From positions 4,526,418 through 4,590,417 of the forward strand of contig JALJCS010000028.1 in NCBI GenBank assembly GCA_023055355.1: 64,000 bases of DNA, written 5' to 3'. The notes beneath the pieces are model-generated. The model was given only the letters and a program-made list of their open reading frames with translations, searched no databases and was not told the origin of the DNA. Shown here in pieces: positions 59,101 to 64,000 of this stretch (positions are counted from its first letter, which is position 1; each line of letters begins with the position of its first letter). Source of the stretch: Agelaius tricolor. Taxonomy: Eukaryota > Chordata > Aves > Passeriformes > Icteridae. The translations under genes were made by a program, and so were the position numbers.

Positions 59101-62100
59101 TGAGTTTAGGCAGCCTATGTTCTGTCAGATGTTGTGAAAATGTAAAGACAGGAGCTGCATATGTTAGAGGTTAGTAGGAATTCTTTTCTCTGGTCATATG
59201 AATTCTATCAAGTTTGTATGGTATTTGAAATTTATTTTTAATCAGAAACAGGCTTTCATCTAAATCTTTCTGTTCTTCATAGGACTTAAAAATATTTTGA
59301 TAAGCTCATCATTTTTCAGTACATTGACAGGTGTAGTGGGGAGCTACTCATTTCAGTTCTTCAGTCTCTGAGCACCTGAGCTGTCAATGACCCACCTTTG
59401 GAAATCAAAATATTTTGTCCATCAGTAACTCCAATTTCATGTGAGCTTCTGTATTGTGGAGCTCCAGTTGTGTGCCTTTCCCAGCAATATTGTTGCTCAT
59501 TCAGAATTACTTGGTGGGCACAGGAAAAAAACTGCCAGCAGCTGAGCTTGTAGATGTAACAGAAAAGCTTTTGTTGGTCTTTCCCTTCCAGGGAGAACCT
59601 GGGGGTTTGGCAGGAGGAGAAGCAAATGAATGATTCCTAAGCTGGTGCTGTTTAAAAGCAGTGATAATAAGTGTTGAGGCTGGTTTGTGATTAATACAGT
59701 GCCAGAGGACTCAATTGGTGCCTTGATATTTATGCAGGAATGTGTATGTGCCTCTTCAAATGAAGCAAACCCCAAAACCCCTAGGAAGTACTTCTAACAT
59801 AAAAATATTTAAGGTCTAATTGCCTCAGCAGGGAGGGCTCTTAGACTGACATAGGAGTATCTTAAGAACATTAAAATTCCACTGACAGTTTTTTTTTTTA
59901 AATAAAATCTTAGGGATATATTTTTTTTTAAGACACTGCTGTGATTTTATGAGCTGTTGTTTGTCTTGAACTTATGTGACTCAGAGAAAAAGCAGCAAAA
60001 TGAAACTTGTGCTGTTCAGGTGGAGTCACTTGAGTGTGATGAATTTCACACACTTTTCAATGACTTTGTTTACTGCCACCTTGAAGACTTTGCCTGTCTG
60101 TGCTTGCATTCCTCTAGAGCAATACAAATGCACCAAGCAGTCCTGGATGGAAGATTACTGTAAACAGGACAAAGAAGTGAATGTAATCAGCTCAGAAGAC
60201 TGGATGGCTTCTTCAGTGGATCCCCCGTGTTTTGGGCAGAGTATGTTGGTCATGAATCACACTTTATTTGAAACAGACCTGACACACAGGGTCATCTGTC
60301 TGATGTATTACAAACATAAGTATTTTGACTTCACAGAATACAGTGATTTGTTAGATGTGTTTGGCAAAAAAAAAAAAAAAGACAAAAAAGCTGTTTTCTG
60401 TTCAGTTATGTTCCATTATTTTAAAACCAAAAGCTTTCTGAGTGCTTAGCTTTGAGCAAGAGCTTTGCACTGCTAGTTCTGCTTCCTTTCTGTCTGCCTC
60501 TCTCAGTTAATGAGAAGAATTAAGAGTGTTGATTTTTGGCTGTGTGCAGTTCAGAGAGAATCTTTTTCTTTCTGTACCCCAAAGAGCTAAATAAATGAGT
60601 TTCTGGAGAAAATTACTGTATTCTTTGTGAAATAATCCCCCAAGTAATTGCTCTTTCCAGCTTATTTTCTCCCAGAGTTCCTTCTGGAAGGAACTTTATC
60701 AATTCAAATGCCAGCTTAATGTAAGCAACCAAGTAGAGACTCATAACTGCATGATTTGTATCTCCCCTTTATGCATGCAGGGGAAGATTTACCTGGTTTG
60801 GTGTGGATTTTCTTACCTGCTGACTTTGTCTTTCCTGTCTGCCAGGCCTTCCTCTTGTCTACCTTAGAACTAGGAGTACAGCCAGTTTGACTAACCTAGA
60901 GCATCAGATCTATGCTAGAGGTACTGTACAGCACACAGACAACCAAAACAAAAGGTGCTTTTCTTCTTTGGAAGGCTCTTGCACAATAAATACTGTGCTG
61001 GATGTGGGACTTGCTGCTCCATTGGCCTCTATATTTAAAAATAATCAAAACCAAAAAAACCCTGAAGAAAAATAATAAAGCAGCTATTTTTGTTTTAGTC
61101 TGCTAAATGAAGTATTTCATCCTGTCATTCTCTGGGTTCTTCAGGAAAGAATGGAGAAATAAACCCAAAGAAGGAAAACTGTCTTTGTAGAGGAAGGTTA
61201 TGTGAATTGTTCCCTATTCAGTGTCCCTCTTGTAGAGGGACAGTACAGTGGGATTAAAAATTGTGTAAGAATATCACAATATTTAAATTATATTCTAAAA
61301 ATATCCATCAATATACATATTTATTTATTCAATATACATATTTATGCTTAATTTACCATATTTAGGTACTTAAAACTTACTTAAAACTGAAACTTTCAGA
61401 TGCTTCAGAAGCACAGGCTGCTTTCAGTAAGCCTTAGGAAGTAAAGCATTCCTAAGAAATAATTTGTTAATTTGTTTGGGTTCTATTTGACAGGACAGGT
61501 TTGGGGCAAAACCATGCAGGATAAAGTAAGATTTTTCGTTTTTTGACATTATAGAGGACAAAGAGCATACTTCATAAATATATAGCCCTATAGAAAAGTT
61601 CATGGATGGGAGGACAGAAAATTTTCTAGAAATCTCCATCTGTTTCCTGTTCAAGTACCATTAGAAATATTTTCTCTGAGTTTAAAGAAAAAAAACAAAA
61701 TGGAAAATTTTGGATTGACTTTTATGAAATATTTTCTGGGATTTTTTTCCCCCAAAAATCAAACAAACAGCAAAACATCTAATATTCATTGTTTGGCTTT
61801 TAGTGGGGGCTGCAGCTAAATTACTGAACTAATTATTAAAAAATCCTCCTGGTAATGATAGTCTTCTTTTTTTAGGCAGTAGTCTCAAAATGCAGCTTTT
61901 ACATTTCTTTTGAAAATCAGGCCATAGTCCCAAAAATCCTTTTTTTGAAGTCTCCAAAGATAAGCTGGCAATAGATTAAACACCAGAGTAAAAGTTCATT
62001 TGGCTTCTGGTCTGATTTTGTAGAACCTGGGATAGCCAAAACATTATATAAGCTGAAACTCAACACTGAAAACATGTATTTGCTTTTGGCAAAAATCAGA

Positions 62101-63453
62101 GTTTTGATTTTCAAGGATTTCATCTTCTTGCTGTTTAATTGGAAATAACTTTCTCTGTAAGCTTAAGATCAGATTTAAGTCTCAGTGGACAATGGGAGGG
62201 TTCATAGGGATTTGTTGATCAGACAGAAACTCATCTGTCATGATCTATAACTCCTTCAAAACCTTCCCTGCCCTCCTCACATCTCCCCTGCCTGCCTCTG
62301 GAAACCTTTTGGAGTGACTTCAAATCAGGCCTGGGGAAGAGATTTCTGTCTTGCCTGTTGTTTAAGCCCCTGATTTATTGTGTGTGCCTTCTTTCCACTT
62401 CCCTCATGCTAAACATGTTGTGTATTGAGGTAGCAGCCATTTCTCTTCCTTTTTAAGTAAATTACTGGACTTTGACAGGGGTTGTTCTGTGTCCAAACTC
62501 TGTAAGTATTTTCACAGATTTCATGCACTGCAGTGTGGAAAATGAGAGTAGCACTTGTGTGCCTGTTAGAAATTTGTGCTTAGAAGAAGTTGAACATGGG
62601 AGAAGTATCTTCCTCTGGTGTTTTGCTGTCCCAGCAGTTTAACAAAACCAGACTGCCTTTGTTTGCTCTCAAATTATTTTCCATATTTCAGTAGGCTTTG
62701 TCCTGTATAGGAAAATTTTTTGTTCGGGCTTTGAGAGTAAAAGTCCCTTTAAAGGGGATGCTGGCTAACCCTGTATTTGTCACATTAAATACAGCATAAA
62801 TCCTAATTATAAGTGAATGTGTATTTAGTATTTCATGAGCATTTGGATGTACATAAAAGGTTTCTGATTATGCTTGGGGTTTTAGTTAGATTAGGTTTTA
62901 GTTAGATTTTCTACATGTTTTCTACAAGGTTTCTGATTATGCTTGGGGTTTTAGTTAGATTAGGTTTTAGTTAGATTTTCTACATGTTTTCTACAAGGTT
63001 TCTGATTATGCTTGGGGTTTTAGTTAGATTAGGTTTTAGTTAGATTTTCTACATGTTAGGTGTAACTGAAGGCATAGTATTTTAGAAGACTTGATATAAA
63101 GAAGCAGAAGAATGTGTAGGCTTAGCTCAGTTCCAAGGGGGATTGATGTAGGGGAGCAATGTCTGTTGGTTTTGTACCATTTCTGTAGCAGTTACTAATT
63201 GCAAAAGCTTTGCAGAGAATCTGATGTTTGTTTCTTTGTTCTTAGTTAGTGAAGGTTGTGGTTCTCCAGGCACTGTATCTCATCCCACAGAAAGATCTGA
63301 TGGGTGTTTCTGATGGGCATTCAGACCAGTCTGTTGTTGTTTTGTAGCTGAAATGAAGACCCCAAAGCGCCGGCAGCCCTTTGTCCCCTTTGCTCTGAGG
63401 AATCACACCGGCTGCACTCTCTGGTTTGCCACCCTCACCACAACCCCAACCCG
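23045..63453 (+). CDS. VPS13D: VPS13D, bridge-like lipid transfer protein, N-terminal two thirds (40 coding exons)
   Basis: VPS13D is a very large rod with a hydrophobic groove that moves lipids between ER and mitochondria or peroxisomes; it is needed for mitochondrial clearance and morphology. Forty coding exons join without a frame break into about 2,910 codons (8,732 nt), of roughly 4,390 in human. The start [20 protein letters not shown] is the chorein N-terminus (about 1-115). A proline-rich acidic segment at about 757-775 resembles the phospho-FFAT motif that binds VAP proteins. A 2.2 kb exon (residues 743-1483) and a 1.0 kb exon (1535-1879) carry much of the rod. The UBA domain spans about 2636-2682 ([19 protein letters not shown] then [14 protein letters not shown]). 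The window ends at [20 protein letters not shown], before the VAB/SHR-BD, DH-like and PH-like parts. Sequence agrees with mammalian VPS13D throughout. Three exon boundaries are tandemly duplicated (exons 11, 27, 37). Confidence 0.97.
24018..24095 (+). CDS. VPS13D: VPS13D coding exon 2 (33-58)
   Basis: Acceptor GTGTAG, donor GTTTGT, phase 1 to 1. It encodes [20 protein letters not shown], the chorein groove entrance. Confidence 0.95.
24324..24514 (+). CDS. VPS13D: VPS13D coding exon 3 (59-122)
   Basis: Acceptor TTCAG, donor GTGAGT. It encodes [20 protein letters not shown] and a charged helix ending ALEEKWK. Confidence 0.95.
24838..24918 (+). CDS. VPS13D: VPS13D coding exon 4 (123-149)
   Basis: Acceptor CTGCAG, donor GTAAGT. 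It encodes [20 protein letters not shown]. Confidence 0.95.
25250..25366 (+). CDS. VPS13D: VPS13D coding exon 5 (150-188)
   Basis: Acceptor GTCCAG, donor GTAAGT. It encodes [20 protein letters not shown], a VPS13-family signature. Confidence 0.95.
25581..25685 (+). CDS. VPS13D: VPS13D coding exon 6 (189-223)
   Basis: Acceptor CTGCAG, donor GTACAT. It encodes [20 protein letters not shown]. Confidence 0.94.
26008..26178 (+). CDS. VPS13D: VPS13D coding exon 7 (224-280)
   Basis: Acceptor CCCCAG, donor GTAAAT. It encodes [10 protein letters not shown] and [14 protein letters not shown]. Confidence 0.94.
26796..26896 (+). CDS. VPS13D: VPS13D coding exon 8 (281-313)
   Basis: Acceptor AAAAG, donor GTAAGT, phase 2 end. 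It encodes [20 protein letters not shown]. Confidence 0.92.
27341..27509 (+). CDS. VPS13D: VPS13D coding exon 9 (314-370)
   Basis: Acceptor TTCCAG, donor GTATTT. It encodes [20 protein letters not shown]; noticeably more G+C-rich than its neighbours. Confidence 0.94.
28812..28904 (+). CDS. VPS13D: VPS13D coding exon 10 (371-401)
   Basis: Acceptor CTCCAG, donor GTGAGA. It encodes [20 protein letters not shown]. Confidence 0.92.
29040..29290 (-). mobile_element. Degraded endogenous-retrovirus pol fragment (ERV-L-like RNase H region)
   Basis: On the - strand one frame reads YTDSWM (about 29227-29244) and another reads RGKPIW (about 29150-29168). Both are typical of the RNase H region of vertebrate ERV-L-type pol. 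The two motifs are in different frames and a stop follows, so the copy is broken and non-functional. No LTR is attached. Confidence 0.55.
29323..30118 (+). repeat. Tandem duplication of a 411-bp intronic segment
   Basis: GTCTACAGGGTCAGAAAATC starts at 29323 and again at 29734. The two units are near-identical, apart from a deletion around 29880 in the second. Each ends TTTGCTGCTGCTCTCCTCTAG. The second ends 100 nt before exon 11 of VPS13D. Confidence 0.95.
30220..30430 (+). CDS. VPS13D: VPS13D coding exon 11 (402-471), with tandem-duplicated 3' end
   Basis: Acceptor TCACAG, donor GTATGG, phase 1 end. It encodes [19 protein letters not shown], a strongly conserved VPS13D block, and ends EDILG. 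The last 16 nt of the exon plus its donor are repeated four more times downstream (30504, 30606, 30695, 30806). Confidence 0.93.
30415..30895 (+). repeat. Five tandem copies of the exon 11 donor region
   Basis: Copies of CCAGAAGACATACTGGGTATG start at 30415, 30504, 30606, 30695 and 30806 (periods 89, 102, 89, 111). The first copy is the genuine exon end and 5' splice site. Copies 2 and 4 carry an extra segment with CCCCCAGGGTTT. Copy 4 has an extra insertion after GTATG. Confidence 0.97.
31339..31518 (+). CDS. VPS13D: VPS13D coding exon 12 (472-531)
   Basis: Acceptor TATTAG, donor GTATTA. It encodes [20 protein letters not shown]. Confidence 0.95.
31734..31864 (+). CDS. VPS13D: VPS13D coding exon 13 (532-575)
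   Basis: Acceptor TTGCAG, donor GTAGGT. It encodes [20 protein letters not shown] and ends FPNP. The donor was chosen to continue NP/QKEVG with exon 14. Confidence 0.94.
32533..32605 (+). CDS. VPS13D: VPS13D coding exon 14 (576-599)
   Basis: Acceptor ATTAG, donor GTAAAG. It encodes [15 protein letters not shown], less conserved than its neighbours. Confidence 0.88.
33094..33258 (+). CDS. VPS13D: VPS13D coding exon 15 (600-654)
   Basis: Acceptor TTGCAG, donor GTTAAC. It encodes [20 protein letters not shown] and [15 protein letters not shown]. Confidence 0.95.
34414..34544 (+). CDS. VPS13D: VPS13D coding exon 16 (655-698)
   Basis: Acceptor TGCAG, donor GTAAGT. It encodes [20 protein letters not shown]. 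Confidence 0.95.
34874..35006 (+). CDS. VPS13D: VPS13D coding exon 17 (699-742)
   Basis: Acceptor TTCAG, donor GTATGA. It encodes [16 protein letters not shown], a VPS13-family signature. Confidence 0.95.
35612..37834 (+). CDS. VPS13D: VPS13D coding exon 18, 2.2 kb (743-1483)
   Basis: Acceptor CCACAG, donor GTATGT. It is uninterrupted for 740 codons. The first part contains [20 protein letters not shown] (residues 759-778), resembling a phospho-FFAT motif. It continues with [20 protein letters not shown] and [20 protein letters not shown]. Confidence 0.97.
38173..38324 (+). CDS. VPS13D: VPS13D coding exon 19 (1484-1534)
   Basis: Acceptor CTTACAG, donor GTACAG. It encodes [20 protein letters not shown]. 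Confidence 0.95.
38938..38992 (+). repeat. TTA/TTG/TCA trinucleotide microsatellite
   Basis: Runs of TTATTATTG, TTGTTG, ATTATT and TCATCA, 120 nt upstream of the exon 20 acceptor of VPS13D. Confidence 0.95.
39113..40147 (+). CDS. VPS13D: VPS13D coding exon 20, 1.0 kb (1535-1879)
   Basis: Acceptor TTGTAG, donor GTATAC, phase 0 both ends. It contains [40 protein letters not shown] and the Pro/Ser segment [12 protein letters not shown]. Confidence 0.96.
40851..40941 (+). CDS. VPS13D: VPS13D coding exon 21 (1880-1909)
   Basis: Acceptor GACCAG, donor GTGAGT. It encodes [20 protein letters not shown]. Confidence 0.94.
41498..41624 (+). CDS. VPS13D: VPS13D coding exon 22 (1910-1951)
   Basis: Acceptor TTCCAG, donor GTATGA, phase 2 end. 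It encodes [20 protein letters not shown]. Confidence 0.94.
41884..42024 (+). repeat. 70-bp tandem duplication
   Basis: AAGGTGTTCTTAGAAGTATT through TTTTAAAGTTGG, repeated once, in VPS13D intron 22. The T-run differs in length between copies. Confidence 0.95.
42540..43135 (-). mobile_element. LTR-like element (songbird-type retroviral LTR)
   Basis: The segment has the look of a solo LTR read in antisense: CAGGTGTTTATCATTTCTTA, TTTTATAACCCAATAACTG and a GGGTGTGGGGGTCCC tandem near its left end. It is recognised from memory as a common songbird repeat. Family name and exact ends are not assigned, and no target-site duplication was found. Confidence 0.55.
43210..43390 (+). CDS. VPS13D: VPS13D coding exon 23 (1952-2012)
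   Basis: Acceptor TCACAG, donor GTATGT. It encodes [20 protein letters not shown]. Confidence 0.95.
43555..43875 (-). mobile_element. LTR-like element, copy A
   Basis: It shares CCAAAAGTGAC.(.)TGGATTGGAGG, TGCCACCTCTCCAA and GAATGCAAAACAAT with 57838-58115 in the same orientation. The TTTATT-rich left part suggests an antisense LTR. It lies in VPS13D intron 23. Confidence 0.65.
44818..45000 (+). CDS. VPS13D: VPS13D coding exon 24 (2013-2073)
   Basis: Acceptor TTCCAG, donor GTAGGA. It encodes [20 protein letters not shown], a family signature. Confidence 0.95.
45400..46110 (-). mobile_element. Possible LTR-like element containing a minisatellite
   Basis: Flanks of the 45461-45830 array (GGGGTTTATTTCCTGCTCTG at left; a G+C-richer unique arm at right) resemble an antisense LTR interrupted by a repeat expansion. 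Boundaries and family are uncertain. Confidence 0.35.
45461..45830 (+). repeat. 39/42-nt minisatellite, nine units
   Basis: Units read GTGTGTAGTTGCTTTGATGG..GTGAAACCATGGGAAAGGTTT, in a 42-nt form and a 39-nt form lacking GAT. Both lengths are multiples of three, so long open frames exist on both strands. Confidence 0.97.
47826..48042 (+). CDS. VPS13D: VPS13D coding exon 25 (2074-2145)
   Basis: The acceptor is a NAGNAG tandem (AGCAG). Starting at 47823 instead would add one Gln. Donor GTATGT, phase 1. It encodes a polar, low-conservation linker with [14 protein letters not shown]. Confidence 0.88.
48503..48713 (+). CDS. VPS13D: VPS13D coding exon 26 (2146-2215)
   Basis: Acceptor TTGCAG, donor GTGAGT, phase 2 end. 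It encodes [20 protein letters not shown] and [20 protein letters not shown]. Confidence 0.95.
48751..48975 (+). repeat. Tandem duplication of the exon 27 acceptor region (2 x 112 bp)
   Basis: Units start AGCAATA..TTTTGTATCCTAAAGG at 48751 and 48863. Each contains TCTCCTTGTTGCAG and the first 16 nt of exon 27 (AGAGCTGAGTCAT). The downstream copy is the one continuing into the conserved coding sequence. Confidence 0.97.
48948..49119 (+). CDS. VPS13D: VPS13D coding exon 27 (2216-2273)
   Basis: Acceptor GTTGCAG, donor GTAAGG. It encodes [20 protein letters not shown] and [15 protein letters not shown] decoy acceptor lies 113 nt upstream. Confidence 0.94.
49165..50005 (-). mobile_element. LTR-like element (about 840 bp)
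   Basis: It starts near TGTCTTGGTTTGGAAAGCCAG and ends near GGGAAATGTAACA, giving TG...CA-type ends. It resembles a common songbird retroviral LTR and fills most of VPS13D intron 27. It contains a 46-bp internal tandem duplication (about 49572-49664). No clear target-site duplication was seen. Confidence 0.6.
50163..50275 (+). CDS. VPS13D: VPS13D coding exon 28 (2274-2310)
   Basis: Acceptor CTTACAG, donor GTATGA, phase 2 end. It encodes [20 protein letters not shown]. Confidence 0.95.
50818..51027 (+). CDS. VPS13D: VPS13D coding exon 29 (2311-2380)
   Basis: Acceptor TCCCAG, donor GTTGGT. It encodes [15 protein letters not shown]. Confidence 0.95.
52593..52737 (+). repeat. A-rich tandem repeat
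   Basis: Degenerate units of ACAGAAAATGATAATAAAAA, shortening to AAAACAAAGATATAAAATG. Confidence 0.95.
52920..53350. repeat. AT-rich palindromic array
   Basis: Eight copies of TATATATGAGTTCAAACTC with flanking ATATAT runs, each a near-perfect hairpin with GAGTT pairing AACTC. Units recur every 30-50 nt. The array ends 155 nt before the exon 30 acceptor. Confidence 0.97.
53505..53767 (+). CDS. VPS13D: VPS13D coding exon 30 (2381-2468)
   Basis: Acceptor AAAAG, donor GTAAAT. It encodes [20 protein letters not shown] and [20 protein letters not shown]. Confidence 0.95.
53974..54107 (+). CDS. VPS13D: VPS13D coding exon 31 (2469-2513)
   Basis: Acceptor TTAAG, donor GTAAGA. It encodes [20 protein letters not shown]. 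Confidence 0.95.
54391..54546 (+). CDS. VPS13D: VPS13D coding exon 32 (2514-2565)
   Basis: Acceptor TTTTAG, donor GTAATA, phase 0 both ends. It encodes [20 protein letters not shown]. Confidence 0.95.
55106..55328 (+). CDS. VPS13D: VPS13D coding exon 33 (2566-2639)
   Basis: Acceptor ATTTAG, donor GTATGT. It encodes [20 protein letters not shown], then an Ala/Ser-rich linker before the UBA domain. Confidence 0.95.
55717..55791 (+). CDS. VPS13D: VPS13D coding exon 34: UBA domain, first half (2640-2664)
   Basis: Acceptor TTGCAG, donor GTAACC. It encodes [20 protein letters not shown]; the LGFS loop is the UBA hallmark that contacts ubiquitin. Confidence 0.95.
56485..56688 (+). CDS. VPS13D: VPS13D coding exon 35: UBA domain, second half (2665-2732)
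   Basis: Acceptor CTAAG, donor GTGAGT. It encodes [16 protein letters not shown] and [20 protein letters not shown]. The codon spanning to exon 36 reads TGT (Cys), where human has Arg. Confidence 0.95.
57145..57234 (+). CDS. VPS13D: VPS13D coding exon 36 (2733-2762)
   Basis: Acceptor CTCTCAG, donor GTGAAA. It encodes [20 protein letters not shown]. Confidence 0.94.
57838..58115 (-). mobile_element. LTR-like element, copy B
   Basis: Homologous to 43555-43875 over about 200 bp. The left part contains GGAAGTTTATTTTCTGACTC, typical of an antisense songbird LTR. It lies in VPS13D intron 36. Confidence 0.65.
58504..58644 (+). CDS. VPS13D: VPS13D coding exon 37 (2763-2809), with tandem-duplicated donor
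   Basis: Acceptor CTCTCAG, donor GTATGT at 58645. It encodes [20 protein letters not shown] and ends INITSVLI. The last ~20 nt and the donor recur three times downstream. Confidence 0.95.
58625..59035 (+). repeat. Four tandem copies of the exon 37 donor region
   Basis: Units carry CATCACCTCTGTGCTCATAG followed by GTATGTGGGAATA. Donor GTs are at 58645, 58746, 58847 and 58947 (periods 101, 101, 100). The first copy is the true exon end. Each unit continues through TTCACTGCTGAAAATGGCAG. Confidence 0.97.
60118..60240 (+). CDS. VPS13D: VPS13D coding exon 38 (2810-2850)
   Basis: Acceptor CTCTAG, donor GTATGT. It encodes [14 protein letters not shown] and [14 protein letters not shown]. Confidence 0.94.
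60846..60920 (+). CDS. VPS13D: VPS13D coding exon 39 (2851-2875)
   Basis: Acceptor TGCCAG, donor GTACTG. It encodes [20 protein letters not shown]. Confidence 0.95.
60921..63347 (+). other. VPS13D: VPS13D intron 39
   Basis: 2.4 kb. It contains only the 3 x 69-bp array at 62857-63057; otherwise AT-rich and featureless. Confidence 0.6.
62857..63057 (+). repeat. Three 69-bp tandem units
   Basis: AAGGTTTCTGATTATGCTTG units start at 62857, 62926 and 62995 and are nearly identical. Confidence 0.97.
63348..63453 (+). CDS. VPS13D: VPS13D coding exon 40 (2876-2910), last in window
   Basis: Acceptor TTGTAG, donor GTAAGG, phase 2 end. It encodes [20 protein letters not shown]. The gene continues beyond the window. 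Confidence 0.95.
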
Positions 63454-63689
63454 GTAAGGAGCTCTTTGGGGATCACTTCAAACAGATTTGTCTGCCTCCT
63501 CTTCCATGGCAGCCAATCTCTGTTGTTTTCAGTGCTTTTGTTTTGCAGACACATGTAGGCAACTCCCAGTTTTACTCAGTTAAGAGCTTCTTCTTTGACA
63601 CAGAGATAGTTTTATTATTGAACAAAAAAGGGTTTTTTTTTCAAGAGACCTAGCAGAATGTGGAAACCAGTCAAGTACATTCATGGTGT

Positions 63690-64000
63690 GAATGTGTTCA
63701 CATGTGTTCATGGTGTGAATGAGGACTGAGGCAGACTTAAAAAGCACTTGCAGCTTGAAGTATTTATTGTATTTGTGGGGAATGCCCTGACAAAGGCAGA
63801 AATGATGAATCTGACTCTGTGTTCTCAGAAGGTTAATTTATTATTTTATGATACTATATTATATTAAAGAATACAGAATGGATACTTACAGAAGGCTAAA
63901 AAGATAATGATAAACCTGGTGACTTTCTCCAGAGTCCCAACACAGCTTGGCACTGATTGGCCAAAGAGTGCAAACAACTCCCAGCAGAATGCAATGGAAC
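63690..64000 (-). mobile_element. LTR-like element, runs off the right edge
   Basis: TTTATTATTTTATGATACTA, GAATACAGAATGGATACTTA and CACTGATTGGCCAAAGAGTG are features I associate with an abundant songbird retroviral LTR in antisense orientation. The element is cut by the window end. Confidence 0.65.

Larger units (their letters stand above)
23142..63347 (+). other. VPS13D: VPS13D introns without recognised elements
   Basis: In these introns over 300 nt I see nothing beyond AT-rich unique-looking sequence: 23142-24017, 24919-25249, 25686-26007, 26179-26795, 26897-27340, 27510-28811, 31865-32532, 32606-33093, 33259-34413, 34545-34873, 35007-35611, 37835-38172, 40148-40850, 40942-41497, 48043-48502, 50276-50817, 54547-55105, 55329-55716, 55792-56484, 56689-57144 and 60241-60845. 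Elements in other introns are listed separately. Confidence 0.55.

Noticed and set aside
1..64000. tRNA, rRNA or known small RNA genes
   Set aside because: No cloverleaf with conserved A and B boxes and no rRNA signature was noticed on either strand. A covariance-model scan would be needed to exclude small RNAs in the introns.

Overview
This window is vertebrate nuclear DNA, almost certainly from a songbird-like bird. All genes are split by GT-AG introns. The interspersed repeats look avian: a CR1 LINE tail and several LTR-like blocks whose sequence resembles passerine endogenous-retrovirus LTRs. The gene order TNFRSF8 - TNFRSF1B - VPS13D, all on the + strand, is the conserved order of human chromosome 1p36.22. 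The bird assignment rests on pattern recognition, not on a search.

Layout. 1-1691: the last two coding exons of TNFRSF8 (CD30), carrying the TRAF-binding cytoplasmic tail, then its 3' UTR. About 2,300-4,540: intergenic. About 4,540-18,203: the complete TNFRSF1B (TNF receptor 2) gene in 10 coding exons, with a CpG-rich promoter and a signal-peptide exon. The exons join without phase conflict into a 485-residue receptor. 18,204 to about 19,780: its 3' UTR and flank. 19,785-20,400: a higher-order minisatellite leading into the CpG-island promoter of VPS13D (about 20,400-21,150). 23,045-63,453: the first 40 coding exons of VPS13D, about 2,910 codons. They cover the chorein-type N-terminus, the long lipid-transfer body and the UBA domain. 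The gene runs off the right edge before its C-terminal adaptor-binding and membrane-binding parts.

The first two genes are neighbouring TNF-receptor-superfamily members that signal through TRAF proteins, and their TRAF2-binding motifs are intact. VPS13D is a bridge-like lipid-transfer protein of ER-mitochondria/peroxisome contacts and is linked to the others only by conserved neighbourhood.

The most unusual signal is recurrent tandem duplication of exon-intron boundaries inside VPS13D. The tail and 5' splice site of coding exon 11 are present five times. The 3' splice site of exon 27 is present twice. The 5' splice site of exon 37 is present four times. In the exon 11 array each copy could act as a 12-nt frame-preserving microexon adding Glu-Asp-Ile-Leu. 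Other structures of note are a 12-nt tandem repeat inside the TNFRSF1B signal peptide, a 48/48/66-nt higher-order minisatellite at the VPS13D promoter, an AT-rich cruciform-prone array in a VPS13D intron, and an unidentified antisense ORF in VPS13D intron 1.
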